This document shows positions 33,774 to 42,526 of a DNA stretch of 64,000 bases, one piece after another. The notes below the pieces were generated by a model, which was not told the origin of the DNA, searched no databases, and saw nothing but the letters and a program-made list of their open reading frames with translations. This DNA comes from Bog-756 sp963727955 (GTDB taxonomy: Bacteria > Actinomycetota > Acidimicrobiia > Acidimicrobiales > RAAP-2). Every line of letters starts with the position of its first letter. Within the stretch, counting starts at the first letter, position 1. The position numbers and the translations under genes are program-made. The stretch lies in assembly GCA_963727955.1 (NCBI GenBank), contig CAVSII010000009.1, positions 124,001-188,000 on the forward strand, read 5' to 3'.

Positions 33774-34880
33774 GTGCACCTTGTCTCTTTGGTCATCTCC
33801 GATTTCCGCAACATCGAGACGGCCACCATTGAGCCCGACCCCGAAGGGACCACCGTCATCACCGGTCTCAACGGGAGCGGGAAGACCAGCCTGCTCGAGG
33901 CCACCGCTTACCTCTCCTCGCTCCAGTCCTTCCGCGGATCGCCCAAGGAGGCGATGGTGAGGCGTGGTGCCACCGAGTCCATCTTGCGCGCCCAGACAGT
34001 GGTGGAAGGGCGCTCGATGACAATCGAAGCCGAGCTGTCGGTGGCAGGCCGTTCCCGGACCTTGGTCAACCGACAGACGGTGCGCCGGCGCGACGGGCTT
34101 CACCAGGCTCTACGCACAACGGTGTTCTCGCCCGAAGATATCGGCATGGTCCGCTTCGGACCGGGGGAGAGGCGGCGGTTCCTGGACGAGACACTGTCGG
34201 TGGTCGATCCCCGCGCCGCCCGAACGGCCGGTGATGTCGACCGAATCCTCCGTCAGCGGGCCGCTCTCTTGCGCACCAGCGGGAGGAGGCTCGACCCGGA
34301 GGCGGCCCGGACGCTCGACGTCTGGGACATGCGGCTCGACGAGGCCGGCACCGCCCTGGTTGAGGCCCGCGAGGGGCTGGTGGCCGATCTGGCCCCCCGT
34401 ACCGAGGCTCATTACGTCCGTTTGGCAGGGGCCCCGAGCACCGTGAACCTCGACTACCACCGTTCGTGGGAGGGGCGCCTCATAGATGCCTTGGCCGCCA
34501 ACCGCACCCGCGACCTCGACCGTGGTGTCTCCCACCTCGGACCCCACCGCGACGAGCTGGAGATCACCCTGGAGGGGCTACCCAGCCGCACCCATTCCTC
34601 CCAGGGGGAGCAACGCTCGGTGGCCCTGGCCCTCCGCCTGGCCGCTCACGAGCTGGCCACCGAGCGTTTGGGCTCGGCCCCGGTGCTCCTCCTCGACGAC
34701 GTCTTCTCCGAGCTCGACCCCCACCGCTCCCAGGCTCTGTTGGCCAGCCTTCCCCCCGGGCAGACCCTCCTGACCACCGCCCTGCCCCCGCCCGACGGCG
34801 TGACGGCGGCCAAGGTGTACACCATGGTGGCCAAGGGCTTGCCCACCCTGACGCCGACCCCGGCCGACAGCCCCGTCTGA
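33774..34880 (+). CDS. recF: DNA replication and repair protein RecF
   Basis: 368 residues, GTG start at 33774. N-terminal SDFRNIETATIE and Walker A GLNGSGKTSLLEA; SSQGEQRSVALALRLA is the ABC-type signature and VLLLDDVFSELDPHR the Walker B with D-loop. Loads RecA at gaps. Its TGA overlaps the ATG of the DUF721 gene (TGATG). Confidence 0.95.
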   Translation: MHLVSLVISDFRNIETATIEPDPEGTTVITGLNGSGKTSLLEATAYLSSLQSFRGSPKEAMVRRGATESILRAQTVVEGRSMTIEAELSVAGRSRTLVNRQTVRRRDGLHQALRTTVFSPEDIGMVRFGPGERRRFLDETLSVVDPRAARTAGDVDRILRQRAALLRTSGRRLDPEAARTLDVWDMRLDEAGTALVEAREGLVADLAPRTEAHYVRLAGAPSTVNLDYHRSWEGRLIDALAANRTRDLDRGVSHLGPHRDELEITLEGLPSRTHSSQGEQRSVALALRLAAHELATERLGSAPVLLLDDVFSELDPHRSQALLASLPPGQTLLTTALPPPDGVTAAKVYTMVAKGLPTLTPTPADSPV

Positions 34881-35197
34881 TGGCCGCCGATGGCTACGAA
34901 CGAAACGGGGGACCGCGATCCCTCGAGAACTCGCTCAACGCCGTCGCCAGCAAGCTCGGTATCCACGATTCCCGCGGCATCGGGCACCTTTTCGCCGACT
35001 GGCCGACTATCGTCGGCCCGGCCATGGCGGAGCACGTCCGGCCGATCCGGATAGACGCCAATTGCCTGGTGGTGAGCGTGGATCACCCGGCATGGGCCAC
35101 ACAGGTGAGACGGCTGGGGGACGATCTGTTGAACAAAGTGGCCGACAGGACGGGCCTCACCAGACCCGAGCGCCTCGAGGTCCGGATTCGTCGCTGA
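34880..35197 (+). CDS. DUF721 / DciA-like protein
   Basis: 105 residues from ATG 34880. LFADWPTIVGPAMAEHVRPIRI and LVVSVDHPAWATQVRRLGDDLLNKV are the DUF721 core, the family of DciA, which helps load DnaB in bacteria lacking DnaC/DnaI. Sits between recF and gyrB as in mycobacteria (Rv0004). The open frame extending to 34466 is a shadow of recF. Confidence 0.9.
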   Translation: MAADGYERNGGPRSLENSLNAVASKLGIHDSRGIGHLFADWPTIVGPAMAEHVRPIRIDANCLVVSVDHPAWATQVRRLGDDLLNKVADRTGLTRPERLEVRIRR

Positions 35198-35369
35198 AAA
35201 GACCTCCGATTTACCTGACCATCGGTCTTGTGAGTCGCACCCGGCGGCTACAATGGAGCATTGGAATCGGGGGAACGGCCGTCGTCTGCAGATTGAGCGA
35301 AGGCCACTCTGGGACTACCTCGTTACGCCGGTTCCCGTTCGGTTAAACGATGTTGGAAAGGGCGCGCCT

Positions 35370-37316
35370 GTGGCGCTGAAAAAAGAGGACGACGGCGGCG
35401 AGGTACCCACGTACGGTGCGGAGAACATCACTGTTCTCGAAGGCCTCGACCCGGTGCGGAAGCGTCCCGGGATGTATATCGGATCAACGGGCCCGACCGG
35501 GCTGCACCATCTGGTCTGGGAGGTGGTGGACAACGCAGTAGACGAGGCCATGGCTGGCTACTGCACGCAGATCGACGTCACGCTGCTGGCCGACGGCGGA
35601 GTCAAGGTGGCGGACAACGGCCGGGGGATTCCCACCGGTCCCATGGCCCGCCAAAAGGGTCGTTCGGCGGCCGAAGTGGTCCTGACCACCCTCCACGCCG
35701 GTGGGAAGTTCGGAGAGGGGGGCGGCTACAAGGTCTCCGGGGGCCTCCACGGTGTCGGGATTTCGGTGGTCAACGCCCTCTCCGTCCGGCTCCTTTTGGA
35801 GATCGACAGCGGCGGCGACCACCACGAGATCGAATTCACCAACGGCGGCAAGCCGACGGGGAAGCTCACGGTGACCGGCAAGGCACCGCGTGGCCGGACC
35901 GGAACCACCGTGACCTTCTGGCCGGACCCGTCCATCTTCGAGGAAGTCGAGTTCCGGGCCCAGACCGTCGTGGAACGCCTTCAGGTGATGGCCTTTCTGA
36001 ACAAAGGCCTCGAGATCCGCTTCCGCGACGAGCGGCCGGACGCCAAACCACCGCAGGTATTCCGCTACAAGGACGGGATCGTCGATTACGTACGCCACCT
36101 CAACGCCTCCAAGGAGGCGCTGTTCCGCAAGGTCAGCTCCCTGGAGCAGCGACAGGAAACCATGGAGGTGGAAATTGCCCTGCAGTGGAACACCGGCTTC
36201 TACGAGAGCATCCACTCGTTCGCCAATGGCATCTCGACCATCGATGGCGGCATGCACGAGGAAGGGTTCCGCAAGGCACTGACCAACGTGGTGAATAAGT
36301 ACGCCCGGGCCAAGGGGGCGCTGAAGGAGAAGGACAAGAACATGGAGGGGGAGGACATCCGGGAGGGCCTCACCGCCATCATCTCGGTCCGCCTCCAGGA
36401 CCCTCAGTTCGAAGGACAGACCAAGGCCAAGCTCGGGAATGTCCCGGTCCGGTCCCTGGTCGAGCGGGCCACCAACGAGAAGCTGGCCGACTGGTTCGAG
36501 GAGAACCCGCGTGAGGCCAACCAGATCGTCCAGAAGGGGCTGCTGGCCCAACGGGCGCGACTGGCCGCCCGCTCGGCTCGGGACCTGACTCGACGGAAAT
36601 CAGCCTTGGACGGCGCCGGCCTACCGGGCAAACTGGTCGACTGCTCCTCACGGGACCCACGGGTGAGCGAATTGTTCATCGTCGAGGGGAACTCGGCGGG
36701 AGGCTCGGCCAAGGATGCCCGGAACCCCCAAACCCAGGCCATCCTGCCCATCCGGGGGAAGATCCTCAACGTCGAGCGGGCCCGTATCGACAAGATGCTC
36801 AAGAACACCGAGATCCAAGCGCTCATTTCGGCCATTGGGGCCGGCCTGGCCGACGATTTCGACGTGGGCAAGATCCGGTACCACAAGATCATCATCCTGG
36901 CTGATGCCGATGTCGACGGGTCCCACATCCGTACCCTGCTTCTGACCTTCTTCTTCCGGCAGATGAAGCTCCTGGTCGAGGGCGGCTTCGTATACGTGGC
37001 CCAACCGCCGCTCTATTCGACCGAAGTGGGGAAGGAGAAGGTGTACCTCAAGGATGACGCAGCGCAGGCGGTTTTCCTCCAGGAGCACCCCAACCATGCC
37101 AAGGAGTTCCAGCGCCTGAAGGGTCTGGGGGAAATGGACTACGCCGAGCTGCGTGACACGACCATGGATCCGGGACGCCGCTCGTTGTTGCAGATCGCCG
37201 TCGAACAAGCAGCCATTGCCGACGAGGTCTGCTCGGTGTTGATGGGGGAGGACGTCGACCTCCGGCGTCAGTTCATCCAGACCAATGCCAAGGACGTGCG
37301 TTTCCTCGACATCTGA
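35370..37316 (+). CDS. gyrB: DNA gyrase subunit B
   Basis: 648 residues from GTG 35370 with GGAAAGGG upstream. GHKL ATPase: EVVDNAVDEAMAGYC, VADNGRGIPTG, GLHGVGISVVNALS. TOPRIM: VEGNSAGGSAK, then ADADVDGSHIRTLLLTFFFR. In E. coli and M. tuberculosis the first TOPRIM motif reads EGDSAGG; here it has Asn, the residue that confers quinolone resistance in E. coli D426N. Introduces negative supercoils with GyrA, next downstream. Confidence 0.97.
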   Translation: MALKKEDDGGEVPTYGAENITVLEGLDPVRKRPGMYIGSTGPTGLHHLVWEVVDNAVDEAMAGYCTQIDVTLLADGGVKVADNGRGIPTGPMARQKGRSAAEVVLTTLHAGGKFGEGGGYKVSGGLHGVGISVVNALSVRLLLEIDSGGDHHEIEFTNGGKPTGKLTVTGKAPRGRTGTTVTFWPDPSIFEEVEFRAQTVVERLQVMAFLNKGLEIRFRDERPDAKPPQVFRYKDGIVDYVRHLNASKEALFRKVSSLEQRQETMEVEIALQWNTGFYESIHSFANGISTIDGGMHEEGFRKALTNVVNKYARAKGALKEKDKNMEGEDIREGLTAIISVRLQDPQFEGQTKAKLGNVPVRSLVERATNEKLADWFEENPREANQIVQKGLLAQRARLAARSARDLTRRKSALDGAGLPGKLVDCSSRDPRVSELFIVEGNSAGGSAKDARNPQTQAILPIRGKILNVERARIDKMLKNTEIQALISAIGAGLADDFDVGKIRYHKIIILADADVDGSHIRTLLLTFFFRQMKLLVEGGFVYVAQPPLYSTEVGKEKVYLKDDAAQAVFLQEHPNHAKEFQRLKGLGEMDYAELRDTTMDPGRRSLLQIAVEQAAIADEVCSVLMGEDVDLRRQFIQTNAKDVRFLDI

Positions 37317-37416
37317 GGACGGGGACCACCGATCGCCGGCGGAAGGTGGGCGGTCGTGCCCCGGTGTCGTAGCCGAGAGAACAAGACAGGGCCAGCGAGC
37401 AAGACAGGGATAGTGA

Positions 37417-39900
37417 ATGCCAGGACGTGACAACGACGGAACGGGGGGCTCCGGTACCGAGGAGGACGTATCGGGGTTCATCGAGCCCATCGAGATTCAA
37501 GAGGAGATGGAACGCTCCTTTCTCGAGTATTCGATGTCGGTCATCGTGTCGCGGGCGCTACCCGACGTGCGGGACGGCCTGAAGCCCGTCCACCGGCGGA
37601 TCCTCTATTCGATGTACGACCAACGGCTCCTGCCCGATCGACCTCGGAACAAGTGCGCCAAAGTGGTCGGCGACGTCATGGGGTCGTACCACCCTCACGG
37701 AGATTCGGCTATCTACGAGGCCCTGGCCCGGATGGTCCAGGAATTCTCCATGCGCCATCCGTTGATCGACGGCCACGGGAACTTCGGGGGGACGGGTCCC
37801 GACGAAGGTCCGGCGGCCATGAGGTACACCGAGTGCCGGCTGGGAGCCCTGGCCCTCGAACTGATGAGCGGCATCGATCAGGAGACGGTCGACTTCACTC
37901 CCAACTACGACGCCACATCGGAAGAGCCGGTGGTTCTTCCCGCCCGCTTTCCCAACCTGCTGGTCAACGGATCCCAGGGGATCGCCGTGGGCATGGCCAC
38001 CAACATTCCGCCACACAATCTGGGCGAGGTGATCGACGCCACCGTCCACCTGCTCGAGCATCCCGACTCCACTCCCGACGAGCTCATGGAATTCGTCAAG
38101 GGCCCGGACTTTCCCACCGGCGCACTCATCCTCGGGCGCCAGGGGATCCTGGACGCCATCCGCACCGGTCGGGGCTCCATCAAGATGCGCGCTGTGGCCG
38201 AGGTCGAAGAGGGCCGGGCCGGCGAGACCCGGATCGTGGTCAGCGAGATGCCCTATCAAGCCTCGATCGCCTCGGTCTCGAAGAAGATCGAAGACCTGGT
38301 GAGGGCCGGGGATCTGGACGGGATCGCCGAGGTCCAGGACGATTCGTCGGGAGGCAAGACCCGATTGGTGATCCGTCTCAAGAGGGACGCCAACGCCAAC
38401 GTCGTTCTCAACAACCTGTTCAAACAGACCCCTATGCAGACCAGCTTCGGCGTCAATGCCGTTGCTCTGGTCGACGGGGTGCCCCGGACCCTGAACCTGG
38501 CTCAGATGCTGACCCACTACGTGGCCCATCAGGTCGAGGTTGTCACCCGGCGCTCACAGTTCCTGCTGGACAAGGCCCAGGCCCGTGCCCACGTGGTCGA
38601 AGGACTGCTCAAAGCCATCGACATGTTGGACGCGGTGATCGCCGCCATTCGCTCGTCGGACGATCGTCCTGCAGCCCTGACGACCTTGCAGGCAGCTCCG
38701 TTCGAGTTCAGCGAGGAACAGGCCAACCACATCCTCGACATGACGCTGGCCCGCCTCACCCGGCTGGGCCGCTCCAACCTCGAAGACGAATTGGCCAAGC
38801 TTCTGGAGGAGATCGCCGAGCTGCAGTCCATCCTCCGTGATCCGGCCAAGTTGAGGGGAGTGATCGCCACCGAGCTGGGTGAGATCCGGCAGAAGTTCGC
38901 TAACGACCGGCGGACCGTGATCACCCATGATCCGGGGGACATGAACGTCGAGGACCTGGTGGACGACGAGGAATTGGTCGTGACCATGAGCCGGGCCGGC
39001 TACATCAAGGCGGTGTCGGCCGACGCCTTCCGTACCCAGGGTCGGGGCGGACGGGGCGTGCAGGGAGCCAAGCTGAAGGAAGAGGACCTCATCGACGACG
39101 TCGTCCACACCTCTTCCCACGCCCACCTGCTGCTGTTCTCCAACCGGGGCCGCGTGTTCCGGCTGCGTGCTCTGGAGATTCCGATGAAGGAGCGCACGGC
39201 CAGGGGGACGGCCATCGTCAATCTGCTGCCGCTGGCCCCCAATGAGGTCATCCAGGCCATCATCGGGACGCGCGACTTTCCGGACGAGAGCTATCTGGTG
39301 TTCAGCACCAAGCTCGGGCAGGTGAAGAAGACCTCCTTCAGCGAGTACGACAAGTCGCGGCGGGAGGGGTTCATCGCCATCAACCTCCGGGAGGGTGACG
39401 AGTTGGTCCGGGTGGTGGAAACGCACGGCGACGACGATCTGTTCCTGGTCACCTCGTCGGGGATGACCATCCGTTTCTCCGAGCTCGATGTGCGGGCCAT
39501 GGGACGCGACGCCGCGGGAGTGCGCGGGGTGCGGCTGAAGGCCGAGGATCGGGTGGTTTCGTGTGACGTCGCCCGCGACGAAGCCGACATCCTGATCGTC
39601 ACTGACGCCGGGTACGGCAAACGAACCAAGCTCGATCGATTCAACAGGCAGGCGCGCGGTGGTCAGGGCGTCCGGGGGATCCGTCTTACCGCCAAGCGGG
39701 GACGGGTGGTGGCGGCGTTCATGGCCGCCTTGGACGATGAGATCCTGCTCATTTCGGCCTCGGGCGTGGTCATCCGTACCGCCGTGCGGGAGATCGCTTC
39801 GCAGGGCCGTGACGCCACCGGGGTGCGGGTCATGAACCTCGACGGGGGCGATGCGGTGGCCGCGGTGGCCGCCGTGGCTGGTGAGTCCGAGGTCGAGTGA
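37417..39900 (+). CDS. gyrA: DNA gyrase subunit A
   Basis: 827 residues. The breakage-reunion domain holds AKVVGDVMGSYHPHGDSAIYEALARM, with the catalytic Tyr downstream in AMRYTECRLG. At the quinolone positions the Ser is present and the acid is Glu (IYEA). The C-terminal beta-pinwheel has GyrA-box-like QGRGGRGVQGAK and QARGGQGVRGI. No intein, unlike some mycobacterial gyrA. Confidence 0.97.
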   Translation: MPGRDNDGTGGSGTEEDVSGFIEPIEIQEEMERSFLEYSMSVIVSRALPDVRDGLKPVHRRILYSMYDQRLLPDRPRNKCAKVVGDVMGSYHPHGDSAIYEALARMVQEFSMRHPLIDGHGNFGGTGPDEGPAAMRYTECRLGALALELMSGIDQETVDFTPNYDATSEEPVVLPARFPNLLVNGSQGIAVGMATNIPPHNLGEVIDATVHLLEHPDSTPDELMEFVKGPDFPTGALILGRQGILDAIRTGRGSIKMRAVAEVEEGRAGETRIVVSEMPYQASIASVSKKIEDLVRAGDLDGIAEVQDDSSGGKTRLVIRLKRDANANVVLNNLFKQTPMQTSFGVNAVALVDGVPRTLNLAQMLTHYVAHQVEVVTRRSQFLLDKAQARAHVVEGLLKAIDMLDAVIAAIRSSDDRPAALTTLQAAPFEFSEEQANHILDMTLARLTRLGRSNLEDELAKLLEEIAELQSILRDPAKLRGVIATELGEIRQKFANDRRTVITHDPGDMNVEDLVDDEELVVTMSRAGYIKAVSADAFRTQGRGGRGVQGAKLKEEDLIDDVVHTSSHAHLLLFSNRGRVFRLRALEIPMKERTARGTAIVNLLPLAPNEVIQAIIGTRDFPDESYLVFSTKLGQVKKTSFSEYDKSRREGFIAINLREGDELVRVVETHGDDDLFLVTSSGMTIRFSELDVRAMGRDAAGVRGVRLKAEDRVVSCDVARDEADILIVTDAGYGKRTKLDRFNRQARGGQGVRGIRLTAKRGRVVAAFMAALDDEILLISASGVVIRTAVREIASQGRDATGVRVMNLDGGDAVAAVAAVAGESEVE

Positions 39901-39984
39901 GCGCAGGGTTGGGCCGGTGTGGCGGGGGGCACCGGGCGCCGAAGTGAGCTCGTTCCTTGGGGTAGCGTCATACACCGCCGTCGC

Positions 39985-40061
39985 GGGGCTATAGCTCAGT
40001 CGGTTAGAGCGCAGCACTGATAATGCTGAGGTCGCAAGTTCGATTCTTGCTAGCCCCACCA
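39985..40061 (+). tRNA. tRNA-Ile (anticodon GAT)
   Basis: 77 bases with all arms: acceptor GGGGCTA/TAGCCCC, D arm GCTC...GAGC, anticodon stem CAGCA/TGCTG around loop CTGATAA (GAT), T arm GCAAG-TTCGATT-CTTGC, and an encoded CCA. Lies 84 bases after gyrA, the position of ileT in mycobacteria. Its 3' half is duplicated at 42100. Confidence 0.98.
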
Positions 40062-40062
40062 G
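40017..40062. repeat. 46-bp direct repeat, tRNA-proximal copy (putative attL)
   Basis: From the anticodon loop of tRNA-Ile to one base past CCA, identical over 46 bases to 42100-42145. This is the classic pattern of a tRNA-integrated element, whose own attachment site restores the tRNA 3' half. Confidence 0.85.
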
Positions 40063-40098
40063 GTCAGGGGCACTTTCCGAGGGCCCAGAATCGGACAG

Positions 40099-40116
40099 TG
40101 TCCTATAAATGTCCTA
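40099..40116. repeat. Paired TGTCCTA heptamers inside the left end
   Basis: TGTCCTA at 40099-40105 and again at 40110-40116, eleven bases apart (one helical turn), with an inverted relative TGGGACA at 40131-40137. They lie 37 bases inside the left 46-bp repeat, a place where integrase arm sites or a regulator site could be. Function is a guess. Confidence 0.4.
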
Positions 40117-40255
40117 GGTCGGATAGCATTTGGGACATGCCCAGTAGGGCGAATCTGTGTGGATTCCAGTCCATGCATTCGACTGTGGCTCCGGCACCTG
40201 TTTGACACTCCCCGTACGCGGCACAGTCACGTCCAGGGACGCGCAGGGGTCGCCG

Positions 40256-40387
40256 ATGCTGGTGGAGCTGGGACTGGTGGGACATGGTCAACGGGGTGAC
40301 CCGCCAGACGGTGCACACTTGGCTCCGCCGATATGCGAGCTCGGGTGTGACCGGCCCGGTCGACAGACCTGCAAGCCCGAGATGTAG
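40256..40387 (+). pseudogene. Remnant of IS481-type transposase, N-terminal HTH
   Basis: Frame one reads MLVELGLVG from 40256, the usual opening of such transposases; after a gap another frame reads VNGVTRQTVHTWLRRYASSG and GPVDRPASPRC, the helix-turn-helix end. Between them about 15 codons appear deleted and the frame changes. No catalytic DDE part follows. It shows past insertion into this island. Confidence 0.6.
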
Positions 40388-40453
40388 AGTGATTCGGATC
40401 GGTCTTATCCGGGGCAGGGCTGAGTTACTGGCCCCCAAGGCAAGGTGGGGCAG

Positions 40454-41695
40454 ATGACCAATGGGCAACAACACAGGGCCGTTACGCGCGTCGTCTTCCA
40501 GGTGGTCGCCGGGCGGACCACCTGGGCAGCCTTACTGACGGCCGGGGTGTTCATCGCCGCAGGCGGAGTGGTAGCCGCGCCTACTAGCGCCCAGGCGGCA
40601 AGCGTGCCTGGTGCTAGCGGTCCTGAACCCTGGCACGTCCAGAAGATTCTCAACTCGGTCAACGAATCGCTCGCCGGGGTGTCCTGCTCGGCGGGGAACG
40701 CCTGCACCGCAGTCGGTCAAGTGTCCTTCGGCCAGTCCACGGGCACGTTGGCCCAACGATGGAGCGGCACGGGTTGGACCCCCGAGACGACAGTGACGCC
40801 ATCGGGGGGCTACGGCGGTTTCCTCACCTCGGTCTCTTGCTCGTCTACGTCGTATTGCGAAGCCGTGGGGCAATACAACAATTCCGAAGAGGCCACCAAC
40901 GCTCCGTTGGCGGAGATCTGGAACGGATCAACCTGGGCAGTCCAGGTGACACCCGCGCCGCCGAACCCGGGTCCGGCGACCGGTAGCGGCTTCTACTCCG
41001 TTTCGTGCACCTCGCCTGACGCGTGCACTGCGGTCGGCTACGCGCCCTCGGAGAGCTTCAGTAAGCCCGAGGTGACCCTGGTGGAGACGTGGAACGGAAG
41101 CGCATGGCAGGAGCAGGCAGGCCCGGTCCGAGCCGGGCAGCTCAACGGCGTCTCCTGCCTGTCGACCTCCTTCTGCATGGCGGTCGGTACACGCGAGCCG
41201 AGCAGTGGTCCCTCCGACTCCCTCATCGAGCTTTGGAATGGAACCGATTGGGCCATCCAGCCCAGCCCCGAGGCCACCAACAGCAGCCTCGACAGCGTCT
41301 CGTGCACGTCCAGCACCGCATGCACCGCGGTGGGGGCCACCCAGGTGGGCACCGCCGCGCTGGCGGCGTCCTGGAACGGGAAACAGTGGTCGGTCGAGCA
41401 GACACCGGCGCCGACCGGCGGGACCAGTAGCCTGCTGACCGGGGTTTCATGCAGCTCATCCGACGCCTGCACTGCCGTGGGGGCGTACAACCTGGGTCCG
41501 TTTACGGAGGCCAACTTGGCCGAGCAGTGGAACGGCGAATCGTGGACTGTTCAGGCCACCGCCGACGCCGCGGGAGCGTCTACTAGCCAGCTCGATGGCG
41601 TCTCGTGCGTCTCGCCCACCAGTTGCAGCGGGGTTGGGTACTCCAACTCATCCGACCTCGTGCCCTCGGCGCTGGCCGAAGCTGAACGCCCCTAG
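40454..41695 (+). CDS. Secreted seven-repeat Cys-stapled beta-propeller-like protein
   Basis: 413 residues from ATG 40454. A signal peptide (AALLTAGVFIAAGGVVAAPTSAQAA) precedes seven repeats of about 45-55 residues. Each opens with a motif like LxGVSCxSxxxCxAVG (LAGVSCSAGNACTAVG, LTSVSCSSTSYCEAVG, and so on) and most carry WNGxxW. Two Cys six apart in every repeat could form seven disulfides, so an exported, rigid seven-bladed fold is plausible. Related repeat proteins are common in actinobacteria, without known role. It is the only intact gene inside the tRNA-Ile island. Confidence 0.8.
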   Translation: MTNGQQHRAVTRVVFQVVAGRTTWAALLTAGVFIAAGGVVAAPTSAQAASVPGASGPEPWHVQKILNSVNESLAGVSCSAGNACTAVGQVSFGQSTGTLAQRWSGTGWTPETTVTPSGGYGGFLTSVSCSSTSYCEAVGQYNNSEEATNAPLAEIWNGSTWAVQVTPAPPNPGPATGSGFYSVSCTSPDACTAVGYAPSESFSKPEVTLVETWNGSAWQEQAGPVRAGQLNGVSCLSTSFCMAVGTREPSSGPSDSLIELWNGTDWAIQPSPEATNSSLDSVSCTSSTACTAVGATQVGTAALAASWNGKQWSVEQTPAPTGGTSSLLTGVSCSSSDACTAVGAYNLGPFTEANLAEQWNGESWTVQATADAAGASTSQLDGVSCVSPTSCSGVGYSNSSDLVPSALAEAERP

Positions 41696-41991
41696 TCCGC
41701 ACCCGACCTCGTCGGTGTCCTCCTGACCAGAGGGCGACCTGCGAAGATCCACCCCGTCCTGCTGGGCAATCCGTTCTCGAGGCGCCTGGCGGACGGGCGG
41801 GTGAAGTGCGGATCGTCGTCGACTCCGGTAGTGAAGTAGTACCGACCGACATCCTCGGCCAGCGGATCACAGGCAATCCAATCGGCGACCGAGTCAGCTG
41901 CGACGGAAAGGACAATGACACCGTCCAGGTCTTGGATGCGAACCGTTGCCTCAGTCGGAAGGTCGGGCCAACATTCTGGTCCCGACGCATC
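41692..41991 (-). pseudogene. Start-less ORF fragment, unknown family
   Basis: On the minus strand a frame free of stops from 41991 to a TAG at 41692 reads protein-like sequence: VRIQDLDGVIVLSVAADSVA, WIACDPLAEDVGRYYF, VDDDPHFTRPSARRLE. It follows a stop directly and has no ATG, GTG or TTG in its first two thirds, so it is probably the tail of a truncated gene. Tail-to-tail with the repeat protein. No family recognised. Confidence 0.35.
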
Positions 41992-42099
41992 TCAGGGCGT
42001 CCCACCAGGTCGGAGCCATTGGCGCCGGTGAGGGCTCTGAACTCCAATAGTGACACGGCCCGGGACCAACCGGGACCAACCGGGATCGTTCAGATCTCC

Positions 42100-42145
42100 C
42101 TGATAATGCTGAGGTCGCAAGTTCGATTCTTGCTAGCCCCACCAG
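42100..42145. repeat. 46-bp direct repeat, distal copy (putative attR)
   Basis: Exact copy of 40017-40062, the 3' half of tRNA-Ile including CCA. The 5' half is missing, so it is not a tRNA gene; it is presumably the displaced original 3' end. Confidence 0.85.
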
Positions 42146-42526
42146 TCCCATCGGTGACTCCCACCACCGTGGTGCGGGAGGCTGCCAGCGATCCGGCGGG
42201 CCATCAGCCCGTACCGTTCAGGAGACCTTGGCTCCCAACAGCTCGGCCGGTGAAATCACCGGTGCGCGCTCAGTTTTGTCTGTGCAGCCTCGCCCAGTTG
42301 CAGCGACGACCCGGCCAGGTGCGCCTGAGCCCTGGCTCGCGGCCGAAGTTGTCGAGCACTCCGAAGGTGGCGGCGTCCTCACCGAAGGCGACCACGTCAC
42401 GGGGCCCTGTTCCTGTCAGGCCAGCTGCTGCGGGTCGACTCCTCTATTCCGACAGCGGCCATGATCAGCCGCCGAAATAATCCCGGTGATGTTTGCGTTG
42501 CGAAGTAATGGTGGGGGCGAGGTGCA
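42146..42526. other. Gene-free stretch right of the island
   Basis: 380 bases with no convincing gene. Minus-strand frames read partly protein-like pieces (VVAFGEDAATFGVLDNFGRE) that are broken by stops, so it may be decayed coding sequence. Confidence 0.4.

Larger units (their letters stand above)
40063..42145. mobile_element. 2.1-kb tRNA-Ile-integrated island without integrase
   Basis: Sequence bounded by the 46-bp repeats at 40017 and 42100. It contains twin TGTCCTA heptamers near the left end, an IS481-type remnant, a secreted repeat protein, and a start-less fragment on the minus strand. No recombinase, replication or transfer gene is visible, so it is a remnant or depends on an integrase elsewhere. 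Confidence 0.75.

Noticed and set aside
38554..40059. 501-codon open frame antisense to gyrA
   Set aside because: A GC-rich shadow of gyrA; no ribosome site and compositionally biased to Gly, His, Asp and Val. Same holds for 35484-36551 and 37558-38529.
42100..42145. Second tRNA-Ile gene
   Set aside because: Only the 3' half is present; no acceptor or D arm upstream.
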